DNA of 64,000 nucleotides. It comes from Legionella donaldsonii. Its GTDB lineage: Bacteria > Pseudomonadota > Gammaproteobacteria > Legionellales > Legionellaceae. Position numbers and translations under genes: made by a program. The notes below the pieces were generated by a model. That model was not told where the DNA came from. It saw only the letters and a list, made by a program, of their open reading frames with translations, and searched no databases. Positions 45,966 to 54,846 of this stretch are shown here, piece by piece. The stretch spans positions 124,001 to 188,000 of the forward strand of contig NZ_UGOA01000001.1 in NCBI RefSeq assembly GCF_900452385.1, written 5' to 3'. Position 1 is the stretch's first letter, and every line of letters starts with the position of its first letter.

Positions 45966-46023
45966 GAATAGTCCTGGTTTGCTGCGTTGCAGGTTATAAA
46001 AATAAGCGCTTAATCTTAAATGG

Positions 46024-46416
46024 CTAAAATAAATTTCGTATTGAATCCGGGATAGGAACAGATTTATTGGCGCGATAATCCACCCAGACTATTTTACTTG
46101 TTCCTTGGGTCATCAAGGTTTCACCTTGGTATAAATCATGATCCATCGTAATACTGGAACGACCGAGATTGTGAACACTGCTCTTTATTGTCAAGGTTGC
46201 CGGATAAACGATGGGTTTTAGAAAAGTGCAGGCAACATGAATGACGACAGGACCGACTTGTTGTTTCATATCCAAACTTAGGCTTTCCAACCACTCAATA
46301 CGAGCCTGCTGGAAGTAATCAAAGTAGCGGCCATTATTCACATGACCCAATGCATCCATATCACCCCATTCAATGGCAAAGGTTTTTTGGTGTACAGTTA
46401 TCTTCGTGTCAGTCAT
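46024..46416 (-). CDS. YbgC/4HBT-family acyl-CoA thioesterase
   Basis: A 130-residue hot-dog-fold thioesterase. The catalytic Asp region is WGDMDALGHVNNGRYFDYFQQARIEWL, the standard 4-hydroxybenzoyl-CoA thioesterase motif. Members hydrolyse acyl-CoAs; the substrate is not deducible. The start overlaps the priA stop by 4 nt (ATGA), so the two are coupled. Confidence 0.88.
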   Translation of the reverse strand: MTDTKITVHQKTFAIEWGDMDALGHVNNGRYFDYFQQARIEWLESLSLDMKQQVGPVVIHVACTFLKPIVYPATLTIKSSVHNLGRSSITMDHDLYQGETLMTQGTSKIVWVDYRANKSVPIPDSIRNLF

Positions 46417-48593
46417 GATAAATCCATAGGGTCAATATCCACATTCCAGCGGATATTATTGCTTAATTTATTTATTGTTAACCACTCTCTCAGCGCCGTC
46501 AATGCGGCTTGCAAAAGGGTACGTGAGGGCGATTTAATTAGTAATTGCATGCGATGCTGCTCGGCTTTACGAGCTAAGGGAGCCGGTGCTGGACCTAAGA
46601 TTTTAAGTTTTTGATGAACCAATTGTGCTTTGATTGCATGGAGAAATTCCAACACTTTACTTGTCTGTTTATCTTGGGCTCTGATAACTGCCAGAAAATG
46701 GTAGGGCGGCAGTTCAGCTTCGCGGCGCTCTGCTAATAAGGCAGTAGCAAACGAGTCATAACCTTCCTGAATGAGGCGATTGAGCAAGGGATGTTGTGGT
46801 ATATGCGTTTGAATAAGTACCTGGCCGGCATATTGAGCACGGCCGGCGCGGCCGGCGACTTGGACCAGCAGTTGGCCAAGGCGCTCAATGGCACGAAAAT
46901 CCTGATTATAAAATCCGGCATCGGCATCCAGGACGACCACCAAGGTCAAGCGAGGGAAATGATGGCCTTTAGCGAGCATTTGTGTACCCACAATTAATTG
47001 GGCCTCGCCGTTGTGAATGCTTGTAAGATGCTTATTCAAAGCGTCTTTTTTTTGGATCTCATCGCGATCGATACGCAGAAGCTTGGTCTGTGGAAATTGT
47101 TCGGCCAAATACTCATGTATCCGTTGAGTACCGGCTCCGATGGGTAGTAATTCTTTACTATGGCAATCAAGACAATGGTGCGGAATTGTTTTTGTTGCTC
47201 CGCAATGATGGCAGATAAGGCGCCCTGATTGGCGGTGCAGAGTTAGATGACTATCGCAAGCAGAGCAATCAGCCATCCAGCCACATTGGTGGCATAATAG
47301 AACAGGAGAAAAGCCCCGCCGATTAATAAAAACCAGTACCTGATTACCTTGCTTGAGATGCTCAGCAATTGCATGGATGGTATTAGCAGCCAGTCCATGT
47401 TGCAATGGTTTGTTGCGAATGTCGATTAGTTGATAATGGAGCGGTGAACTGTCGAGTGCCTTGTGATTTAAACGCAAAAGAGAGTATTTTTTTTGTGTGC
47501 AATTATGCATACTTTCCAGACTTGGTGTGGCAGAGCCGAGAATAATAGGGATATTTGCTAAATGAGCACGTATTAGACCGGTGTCGCGAGCGGAATAACG
47601 GACTCCCTCCATTTGTTTTAGAGAGCTATCGTGTTCCTCGTCAATAATAATTAAGCCTAAAGCAGGCATTGGGGTAAAAATAGCGGTTCTCGTACCTATT
47701 ACCAGCTTTACTAAATTATCTTTTGCCAGCTGCCAAGCGAATTGCCTTTCGCTTTCATTTAAATTGGAATGCAGGACTGCCATAGGCTCTTTGAATCGTG
47801 CTTGAAACCGTGCCAATAGCTGTGGTGTTAATCCGATTTCAGGCACTAAAACCAGGACCTGACGATTTTCGGCTAATACCTTGGCGATTGTTTGTAGGTA
47901 GACTTCCGTTTTGCCACTACCGGTTACGCCTTGTAATAAGAAACAATGATAGGTATGTAATTGCTGAGCAATGGCTTGCACGGCAATAGCTTGCTCATTA
48001 TTTAAGGTGAGAGGGCTATCAGTGGCTTCCTGTCCTGAGCAAGGTAAGTTAATTTTTTGCACCAGGGTAATTGCGTTAACTGCCAGAAGCGCATCAATTT
48101 GTGCGGAATTAAATCCTTCCTGTACTAATAATTTTTTGCTTAAAGGGATAGCTTGATTATTTAAAAAATCAATAAGTGCGTGCTGCTTACGGGCTCGGTC
48201 AGCTATTAATGTATGCGCTTCTTCTGCTGCTAAGGCCAACTGATAATAATCAGCAAGTGGTAATTGGCTGTTTTGCCCCAAACGATATTTTTTGGGCAAG
48301 GCCAGTGGGATAACCTCTGATAGCGGTGCCTGATAGTAATTCGCTACCCATTGACATAAGGTGAGCATTGCTTCATTTAAGAGAGGTTGCTCATCAATGA
48401 CTGCTGATATGGATTTAATGGAGTCATAAGTGTTTGCAGAGGAGCCTTGACCAACGACCACACCTAAGCGTGTTTTCTGACGAAAAGGAACCCATACCCG
48501 AGCCCCAATACAAGGTGAACAGTCAGTTGCTAGATAATCGAAATAATCCCGATTGGTGTGCGGGATACAAACCTTGTAGATTGTTGCTGTCAT
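46413..48593 (-). CDS. priA: PriA, replication-restart primosomal helicase
   Basis: A 726-residue 3'-5' helicase that reloads the replisome at repaired forks. It has the N-terminal 3'BD, Walker A (GVTGSGKTEVY), DEEH box (IIIDEEHD), the zinc-binding block with four CxxC pairs (CHQCGWMADCSAC ... CHHCG ... CLDC) and the C-terminal helicase motifs (QVAGRAGRAQ). Length is normal (E. coli 732). Next to it upstream is the pterin gene, one base apart. Confidence 0.97.
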   Translation of the reverse strand: MTATIYKVCIPHTNRDYFDYLATDCSPCIGARVWVPFRQKTRLGVVVGQGSSANTYDSIKSISAVIDEQPLLNEAMLTLCQWVANYYQAPLSEVIPLALPKKYRLGQNSQLPLADYYQLALAAEEAHTLIADRARKQHALIDFLNNQAIPLSKKLLVQEGFNSAQIDALLAVNAITLVQKINLPCSGQEATDSPLTLNNEQAIAVQAIAQQLHTYHCFLLQGVTGSGKTEVYLQTIAKVLAENRQVLVLVPEIGLTPQLLARFQARFKEPMAVLHSNLNESERQFAWQLAKDNLVKLVIGTRTAIFTPMPALGLIIIDEEHDSSLKQMEGVRYSARDTGLIRAHLANIPIILGSATPSLESMHNCTQKKYSLLRLNHKALDSSPLHYQLIDIRNKPLQHGLAANTIHAIAEHLKQGNQVLVFINRRGFSPVLLCHQCGWMADCSACDSHLTLHRQSGRLICHHCGATKTIPHHCLDCHSKELLPIGAGTQRIHEYLAEQFPQTKLLRIDRDEIQKKDALNKHLTSIHNGEAQLIVGTQMLAKGHHFPRLTLVVVLDADAGFYNQDFRAIERLGQLLVQVAGRAGRAQYAGQVLIQTHIPQHPLLNRLIQEGYDSFATALLAERREAELPPYHFLAVIRAQDKQTSKVLEFLHAIKAQLVHQKLKILGPAPAPLARKAEQHRMQLLIKSPSRTLLQAALTALREWLTINKLSNNIRWNVDIDPMDLS

Positions 48594-49094
48594 CTAGCTG
48601 CGCTGCCACTCGTGACTCGCTGATTGTCCGGGAGCTGAAAAAACTTTAACCACGATTTTTTCTATGCGATGGCGATCCAATTCGGTCTTGTCTTTTATTA
48701 ATTCCTCAACGAACCAACGTGATAGCTCTTCTACTGTAATATTGGTCAGTGGCATAAGGGTAACATCTTCTTTTAAAAACGGTATTCTCTTGTGGTTAAA
48801 AGTAAAATAGTAATGTTCGTTATCTTCTGAGAATTGCAAGAAAGGTGAAAATTGTGGCATTAAGAAGGTTTGATTTAAATGATGACATAATTTATAAATG
48901 CGCTCTTTGTAATAGCGGTAGTCAAAGGTCATCCCATTTTCTTCTACCCAAGTGGTTAAAGCGAGATAAACCGTATACATATGACCATGCAGGGGTTCAC
49001 GCTCGGTTGCGGAAAAAATGGTGGTATGTCCTGCTGAGAATTTCATCGATTCTTTTTGTAGCTCAACAGTGGTCAAATATTTTTTCATGATCAT
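48594..49094 (-). CDS. 6-pyruvoyl-tetrahydropterin synthase family protein, PTPS-III-like
   Basis: A 166-residue member of the PTPS/QueD family (T-fold). Zinc ligands are visible as His23 (FSAGH) and the LHGH pair (His36, His38). The catalytic Cys of QueD is absent; instead Glu33 precedes in E-P-L-H-G-H, the E-x2-HGH arrangement described for PTPS-III enzymes that replace dihydroneopterin aldolase (FolB) in folate synthesis. The C-terminal TVEELSRWFVEEL is family-typical. Starts at 49094 or 49088; the former overlaps the preceding stop as ATGA. Lies between a MidA-type methyltransferase and priA and beside a pteridine reductase. Confidence 0.8.
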   Translation of the reverse strand: MIMKKYLTTVELQKESMKFSAGHTTIFSATEREPLHGHMYTVYLALTTWVEENGMTFDYRYYKERIYKLCHHLNQTFLMPQFSPFLQFSEDNEHYYFTFNHKRIPFLKEDVTLMPLTNITVEELSRWFVEELIKDKTELDRHRIEKIVVKVFSAPGQSASHEWQRS

Positions 49095-50203
49095 AAACTC
49101 GCTCGTTTATCGTGCAATTGAAAACCGGTTAAAGCCAATTCCATGTTTTTAGTCAAGGCAATGACTTTGAATAGTTCGCCCATTTCACTGGGTTGAAGTA
49201 ACTGTTTAACTGCTTGTTGGGCCCTTATCCGATTACGGTCTTCAGCCAGTTCATTCAGTAAGCTTAACAAACCGTTGGCAAGCAAAAAAGAGGCTTGATT
49301 CGTATAACCGGCAATGTGAAAGCCCGCTGCATGAGCTGCTTCGGCAATATGAGTAAAATCGACATGGGCAGTGATATCTTGCTCACCGACATGAATCAGT
49401 GGATTGCTGTGCGCGTGATGGCGATAATGGCACATTAATGTGCCACTGCTACGCTCAGGATGATAATATTCATGGCGTGGGAAGCCATAATCCAGCAAAA
49501 AAACAGCGCCTTGAGTCAGCATGGCGTAACATTGTTGTATCCAATCATCAATGAATAAATTTGCTTCTGACTGATAGGGTTTATTTTCGGGGGGTAAAAT
49601 AGTCGCTACATGAGCAAGCAATCGCTTATCTGTGCAGGGCTTGAAAATTTCTGTTAGTTCCTGTTGCGCATCCAGGGTGATAAAACTTTCCAATATACCC
49701 TCGTTTGTTTTTAAAAAACGATGAACAGGCATTGCATCAAGTACTTCATTAGCGATGACCACTCCATTGAAAGCTTGTTCAGGCCAGCGATTGAGCCATG
49801 TTACCCTTTCAAGCAAATGAGGGATTTCCTGTCGTATTAATTCCTCTTGTCTTTGGCGTAAATGACTACTGACTTCCATAATATGGTAAGCCTGGGGCAA
49901 ACATTGATCACGTTCAAGTTGCTTTAAGAGATCAACACAGAGGCGGCCAGAGCCAGCACCAAATTCAAAAAGAAGAGGGTTAGCCATTATTGACAGGAGT
50001 TGCTTACATTGTTTGGCTAATGTTTGGCCAAACAAGGGGGTTAATTCTGGTGCGGTAACGAAGTCGCCATGAGCCCCAAATTTTTGCAATCCCGCGCTAT
50101 AATAGCCAAAATCAGGTGCGTATAGCGCTTGCTGCATAAATTCAACAAAGGGGATATCCCCTTGTTGTATAATCTGACTGCGAATAGATGTGAGTAGGCT
50201 CAT
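49091..50203 (-). CDS. MidA/NDUFAF7-family SAM-dependent methyltransferase
   Basis: A 370-residue protein of the COG1565 family (mitochondrial homologue NDUFAF7, an arginine methyltransferase needed for complex I assembly). N-terminal family opening IxQxGDIPFVEFMQQALYAPDFGYYSAG, then the SAM motif LLFEFGAGSGRLCVDLL and the LDYGFPRHEYYHPERSSGT segment. The bacterial role is less clear. It is divergent from the pteridine reductase with almost no space between start codons and is coupled to the pterin gene. Confidence 0.88.
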   Translation of the reverse strand: MSLLTSIRSQIIQQGDIPFVEFMQQALYAPDFGYYSAGLQKFGAHGDFVTAPELTPLFGQTLAKQCKQLLSIMANPLLFEFGAGSGRLCVDLLKQLERDQCLPQAYHIMEVSSHLRQRQEELIRQEIPHLLERVTWLNRWPEQAFNGVVIANEVLDAMPVHRFLKTNEGILESFITLDAQQELTEIFKPCTDKRLLAHVATILPPENKPYQSEANLFIDDWIQQCYAMLTQGAVFLLDYGFPRHEYYHPERSSGTLMCHYRHHAHSNPLIHVGEQDITAHVDFTHIAEAAHAAGFHIAGYTNQASFLLANGLLSLLNELAEDRNRIRAQQAVKQLLQPSEMGELFKVIALTKNMELALTGFQLHDKRASL

Positions 50204-50238
50204 AATTGCTTAAAAATTATAAAAGTGGGGAACATACC

Positions 50239-50991
50239 TTGAATCAGGCCAACAAACAAGCCGCTAAAGTGGCTTTGGTAACTGGTGCGGCACGGCGCAT
50301 AGGTGCTGCAATTGTCAGAGAACTGCATCAGGCTGGTTTTAAGGTTGTTATCCATTGTAATCGTTCGCTGACTGCCGCGGAAGCGTTGGCACAGGATTTA
50401 AATCAGCAACGCTCTGGTAGCGCTTATGTTTTACAAAAAGAATTGACAGATGCCAATGCAACAAACGAGTTGATCGCTTCAGTATTGGTCTGGGCCGGAC
50501 GTGTCGATTTATTGGTAAATAATGCCTCATTATTTATACGTAGTGATTGTACTATCTTCGATGAAACCGGCTGGGATAGGTTGTTTGCGGTTAATGTTAA
50601 AGTCCCTTTCTTGTTATCTCTTGCTGCTCGACCTCATCTTGCAGATCAAGAAGGATGCATCGTGAATATTACAGATATCCACACAGATAAACCGCTTAAA
50701 GGGTATGCTATTTATTGCCAAAGTAAAGCGGCCTTGCTAATGCAGACCAAAGCCTTGGCTCGCGAGTTTGCTCCTCAAGTACGCGTCAACGCAATTGCAC
50801 CTGGTGCCATAGCCTGGCCTGAAGATAACAACATGTTAAGTATGGAAACACAGCAACAAATTATCGCTAAGACACCTTTAAAGCGTCATGGAGCGCCTGA
50901 ATATATTGCGCAAATGGTGCTCGCTCTTGCGACTAATTCTTTTATTACAGGGCAAGTCGTTAATGTGGATGGTGGACGCAGCATTTCCTAA
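50239..50991 (+). CDS. pteridine reductase-like short-chain dehydrogenase (FolM/PTR1 type)
   Basis: A 250-residue SDR. The cofactor motif is TGAARRIGAAI: Arg-Ile-Gly instead of the usual Gly-Ile-Gly, a hallmark of pteridine reductases, with NADPH-binding HCNRS after strand 2. LLVNNASLF and the catalytic YxxxK (YCQSKAALL) are present. FolM-type enzymes reduce dihydromonapterin or dihydrofolate. No ATG exists; the TTG at 50239 has GGGGA upstream and was chosen over a TTG at 50206. The 3' end overlaps convergent dus by 4 bp. Confidence 0.85.
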   Translation: MNQANKQAAKVALVTGAARRIGAAIVRELHQAGFKVVIHCNRSLTAAEALAQDLNQQRSGSAYVLQKELTDANATNELIASVLVWAGRVDLLVNNASLFIRSDCTIFDETGWDRLFAVNVKVPFLLSLAARPHLADQEGCIVNITDIHTDKPLKGYAIYCQSKAALLMQTKALAREFAPQVRVNAIAPGAIAWPEDNNMLSMETQQQIIAKTPLKRHGAPEYIAQMVLALATNSFITGQVVNVDGGRSIS

Positions 50992-51947
50992 AGCAGCAGT
51001 TTTTTTAACTCCCTTTCGATATCCTCAAGTTGTTCAAGTTTGTAAAAAATTTGCAATTCTGTTGGACTCAGTTGTGCTCTGAAATAATAGCGTAATAACG
51101 ATCGGCTTTGTAACACCGCTTTATAGTCATTTTCCAATTTTGCCAGGTTATGCAAGTGTTGTATAAAAAGAGATTTTATTGTGTCAGGATCAGGATGATT
51201 TTCTGTCTTATCAAGGAGATTTTTGTAGAGCCAAGGCTTGCCAGTTCCCGCGCGGGCTATCATATAGGCGTCACAACCACTATTAATCAATGCTTTTGTT
51301 AGACTCGCTTTATCACTGATATCGCCATTAGCGATGACGGGAATAGAAACAGCCCTTTTAATTGCGGCAATTTGGGCAAAATTACAGTCAATATTATAGT
51401 CATCATTCCAACGTCTGCCGTGGACAATAAGCGCATCAGCCCCGGCTTGCTCTATCGCTTTGGCCAGATCAACATCATTACCATTCCCTTGGATGCGAAG
51501 TTTGACTGTTAGGGGAAGCGTAATCATTTTACGAACACTGTTAACTATCTTGAGCAATTGCCGCGGTTCACTGAGTAAGGCGCTACCGGCTCCCTTTTTG
51601 CGAATTTTGGTTTTCGGACAACCACAATTAATATCGATTAAATCAGCACCGATGCTCGCGAGGTAAGCGCTTGCTGTGGCCATCATTTCTGGATCATTAC
51701 CTGCTATTTGGTAGCTGAGCGTTTTTTCTAACGATGAGCGGTAAAGATAGCGTGAATTCAATGAATGCTTATGAAGGACATCATGCGCAGAAATCATTTC
51801 GGTTGTGCAGTAGGCAGGGGGCGTAAATTGATAAAATAATTCACGGAAAGGAGCACAACTGAAACCAGCCAAAGGTCCTTGAATTAAACGATTAGGCAAG
51901 TGAAGAGAGCCAATACTAAGAGGGCTATTGAGAAAAGAGTGCATCAT
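50988..51947 (-). CDS. tRNA-dihydrouridine synthase (DusC-like)
   Basis: A 319-residue FMN-dependent enzyme that reduces uridine to dihydrouridine in tRNA. The TIM-barrel start is PNRLIQGPLAGFSCAPFREL; the catalytic Cys is in DINCGCPKTKIRKKGAGSALL; VIANGDISD and ARAGTGKPWL bind FMN phosphate. The subgroup is uncertain: the N-terminus and overall length resemble DusC more than DusA or DusB. Converges with the pteridine reductase, overlapping by 4 bp. Confidence 0.9.
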   Translation of the reverse strand: MMHSFLNSPLSIGSLHLPNRLIQGPLAGFSCAPFRELFYQFTPPAYCTTEMISAHDVLHKHSLNSRYLYRSSLEKTLSYQIAGNDPEMMATASAYLASIGADLIDINCGCPKTKIRKKGAGSALLSEPRQLLKIVNSVRKMITLPLTVKLRIQGNGNDVDLAKAIEQAGADALIVHGRRWNDDYNIDCNFAQIAAIKRAVSIPVIANGDISDKASLTKALINSGCDAYMIARAGTGKPWLYKNLLDKTENHPDPDTIKSLFIQHLHNLAKLENDYKAVLQSRSLLRYYFRAQLSPTELQIFYKLEQLEDIERELKKLLL

Positions 51948-52152
51948 AATAAGGAGAAAATCTATTAAAGACTACTCACAGTCCGCTACAATTGCTTCTA
52001 TTATACACAGCCTGTACCGCCAGAAAAATAATTATGCAACAAGAGAACTAACAAGATAGGTTATGCAAGCGATCTATTGGGCAGGTCTCGCAAAATTAGA
52101 AGATGCGAATTAGTAAAGAGCCGGTTATAATCCTCTAATTTTTAGGTGTTTT

Positions 52153-52599
52153 ATGGATAAACGATTTTTTTCACCTTTAGAGTTAATGCGGATAGCTACG
52201 GAGCATGCTTACTGCGCCGAGTATTTATTACCTGGTAATGCCAAAGTGACCATGTATGGAGATTCCAATTGCGATACGTTAGCGGCAATTACCACACTCA
52301 TGTATGCGGCTTTTGAATTAACATTCAAAGCATACCTCCTCCATGAACATAAAAAAAATAACCAGCACAAAAACTTAATGGAATTACTGGAATCAGGTCT
52401 TGAACTGGAATTATCTCATGAAGATAGGAAACTGTTGAAATATTTAGCACGCCACCAAGCCTTTCGTAAAGGGGTCGATTATGAGCTCTGGGAAGATCGG
52501 CAGGATTTGCATGGTTTCTGCGTTGAAATTATTGAGCTTTATGAACGTGTACAACAGTTAATGCCCATAGAATTACAAAGTGAATACCAATCGGTTTAG
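52153..52599 (+). CDS. small helical protein, HEPN-like
   Basis: A 148-residue soluble, all-helical protein. The pattern (acidic helix, AAFELTFKAYLLHEHK, short loop with HKNLMELLESG, then a long pair of helices ending AFRKGVDYELWED) resembles HEPN domains, but the catalytic RNase motif R-x4-6-H is not evident, so an RNase role cannot be claimed. AGGTG lies upstream of the ATG. It is followed by a larger orphan gene after 104 bp. No toxin-antitoxin partner recognised. Confidence 0.55.
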   Translation: MDKRFFSPLELMRIATEHAYCAEYLLPGNAKVTMYGDSNCDTLAAITTLMYAAFELTFKAYLLHEHKKNNQHKNLMELLESGLELELSHEDRKLLKYLARHQAFRKGVDYELWEDRQDLHGFCVEIIELYERVQQLMPIELQSEYQSV

Positions 52600-52703
52600 G
52601 AGAAGGCATAAAAATCCTCACAGGCTATATAGTAAGATTTTTTATTGCCCATAATGAAAAGTTCTGCCTAAGAGTCGCTTAGGTCTATTAGGGAAATTAA
52701 AGC

Positions 52704-54761
52704 ATGATAAGTGCAAAGCCGATGGAGCAATTATTGGCAGAAGATCAAGCTCTATTAAGACTTAATAAAATTACCAGAATAATTTGTGAAACGACTAATC
52801 CGGACGCTTGTAATATCCAATGGAATGAAGCGGAGAAAGATCTCGGGTTTAATTTTGTCCTGCATATGAACGAGTATTCACCGGCTACGGTTCATCATGA
52901 GCTATTCCCCATTATTCCTTTCATCCTTGGATTGCCCAATCCGCCTAAAGCTGTTCAGGGCAAAAACAATTTTACTGTAAAGGTAGATACAGTAAATACA
53001 GTAGCTGGGGTTTTAAATCGATTGGTGCAACATGAAGTTGAAGCAGTATTAGTCGGTGAGCAAAATTTCTCTTACTTTACTAAATATGGGTTGCCACATC
53101 CGAAAACTGGTCGTGGAGCGATGGAAAGGGTTCTATCGAAAGCTAAACGTCTCTTCCATGAACGCACAATGCGGCCTTATGGTATAAAGCTTACTATCAA
53201 GGAAAATAATCAGGTAGAAATAATAGTTGATGCGCCTGGCGAGCCAATGATGATTGCAAAGACTCTTTGCTCTATTTGGGGCTTTCCTGTAAATGATGTA
53301 GTCGTCAAAGAACGGTCGCTGCTATTTGCTTCTGCTGATGCGATTTTAGACAGCATGGCAGTGAATCGAATTAATTACCAATCGGTGCTCGTTTTAAATA
53401 AGCAGGGTGAGCTTGCAATTACAGAATGTACTAGTTCTCTGGGTGAGATACTTGGTACAAGAGAGCATTGCCTGGAGCCTTATTATCCAGAGCTTGATGC
53501 ACTGGGGCCTGGATTAAGGAAAATGTTTGGTTTAGAGCTAAGGGATCCGCGCCGTTTATACGAACATAGTACAATAATAGCTCACGAAAATAATTGGGCT
53601 TTATTTCTGGTTGAAGCGGATGTTTGGGTGGCCGCTTCTGCCCCAACGCTTGTTGAATCGCCTATACCTGAAGCAGAGCGATTTGTTTCCTTAAGCAAGA
53701 TAAAAGAAAAAGGGATTTTTGGGCAGAGTGCTCCATTGATCCAACATTATCTTTATTTTGAAGCGAATCGTATTGAGAGAGCATTGCAAGCAAATGAGGG
53801 GTTGGAAGGAACAATGGTTACCATTGATAGTAGCTTTCAATCCAATCCTGACAACATTAAGAGAAGCCAAGCAGGAGATAATTTTGGCAAAATTTATATA
53901 AAAAATAGTGACGGAAGGATTAACCTTATTTATGAGGCGTTTAAACTCAGCCTTCCCCCAACAATCTACCCAAACTGTCAAATAGAATTGGTGGTAGCTG
54001 ATGATACAGTTGTTCTGAGTAACATTAATCCAGCATTGGTATTTCATATCGTTGAAATCCAGACAAAAATGCATTTTTGTTTCAAACACATTGAGGACGC
54101 CCTGCCCGCATCGTGGATTGCAGACCATATTAATACACTGATGAGTGCTCTTGATAAAGAGCCTATTACAATAAGACTTCCAATCATTGACAAAACACAA
54201 GCAATTTTAACAAGCTGTCAACAGCTTATTGCACAGTTACCGAATTTTTCTGGTAATGAGAAACAGCAACTGCTTAAATGCTTTATTGCCGAAGTGCAGG
54301 CCTATGAGCAAAGTATCCTTGCATTGTCTCCGACACAAAAAACCTTGCTGATTGCTTTTACTTTAGTGGGAACTCTCTTAGGGGTTTCCCTTGGTAGTAT
54401 GTTTGGTTTATTAGGCGGATTTTGTCTTAGTTCAGGAGCAAATAGCGCTATTCCGGGACTTGGTATGGTTGCTGCTAATTATACAGGTGGAGGTATTGGC
54501 GCTGCATTAGCGACTCTTAAAGGAGCGGGTTTAACGGTAATGATTAGTACTGCAGCGAGCAGTTTTTTAGTGGGGATTGTTAGTGGTACTGGCACTTTTC
54601 TGGTAGGGCGATTAGGGTTTTTTAGTCCGTCACAATCCCAATTACTTGTTAAAACTTTTTCACAAAAATTACAGGATGACATTAAAAAAGATAAGCTTTT
54701 GCAAGATAGCAGTGGAGGTGAGGTGGCGCCAGTCAAAATAGGGGGCAGCGCAGTGCCTTAG
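52704..54761 (+). CDS. orphan protein with glycine-rich C-terminal membrane region
   Basis: I do not recognise this 685-residue protein. Residues 1-540 look soluble, mixed alpha/beta, with no visible catalytic motif. Around residues 545-650 there are strongly hydrophobic Gly/Ala-rich stretches (LLIAFTLVGTLLGVSLGSMFGLLGGF, then GGGIGAALATL, then SSFLVGIVSGTGTFLVG) that suggest two to four membrane helices with GxxxG packing, followed by a short polar tail. No signal peptide. C-terminal membrane insertion with a large cytoplasmic head is a known effector layout, but also occurs in ordinary membrane proteins. Confidence 0.6.
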   Translation: MISAKPMEQLLAEDQALLRLNKITRIICETTNPDACNIQWNEAEKDLGFNFVLHMNEYSPATVHHELFPIIPFILGLPNPPKAVQGKNNFTVKVDTVNTVAGVLNRLVQHEVEAVLVGEQNFSYFTKYGLPHPKTGRGAMERVLSKAKRLFHERTMRPYGIKLTIKENNQVEIIVDAPGEPMMIAKTLCSIWGFPVNDVVVKERSLLFASADAILDSMAVNRINYQSVLVLNKQGELAITECTSSLGEILGTREHCLEPYYPELDALGPGLRKMFGLELRDPRRLYEHSTIIAHENNWALFLVEADVWVAASAPTLVESPIPEAERFVSLSKIKEKGIFGQSAPLIQHYLYFEANRIERALQANEGLEGTMVTIDSSFQSNPDNIKRSQAGDNFGKIYIKNSDGRINLIYEAFKLSLPPTIYPNCQIELVVADDTVVLSNINPALVFHIVEIQTKMHFCFKHIEDALPASWIADHINTLMSALDKEPITIRLPIIDKTQAILTSCQQLIAQLPNFSGNEKQQLLKCFIAEVQAYEQSILALSPTQKTLLIAFTLVGTLLGVSLGSMFGLLGGFCLSSGANSAIPGLGMVAANYTGGGIGAALATLKGAGLTVMISTAASSFLVGIVSGTGTFLVGRLGFFSPSQSQLLVKTFSQKLQDDIKKDKLLQDSSGGEVAPVKIGGSAVP

Positions 54762-54790
54762 GTTTACTAATTGGATATCTATTGCTGAAC

Positions 54791-54819
54791 TTGGCACAAT
54801 GCTGGTTTCACGCTAGGAT
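54791..54819 (+). promoter_or_regulatory. sigma-70-like promoter of the moxR-bat operon
   Basis: TTGGCA (54791-54796), 17-bp spacer, TAGGAT (54814-54819). A transcript would begin about 20 nt before the moxR ATG (54847), which has AAGGTGGG just upstream. All seven genes to 61850 overlap or nearly touch, so this is probably the main promoter. Confidence 0.55.
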
Positions 54820-54846
54820 TATGTTTTTTTACCCAAGGTGGGATAA

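Noticed and set aside
53691-54200. 169-codon ORF antisense to the 685-residue orphan gene
   Set aside because: No start signal, and the plus-strand frame is continuous with a plausible protein composition.
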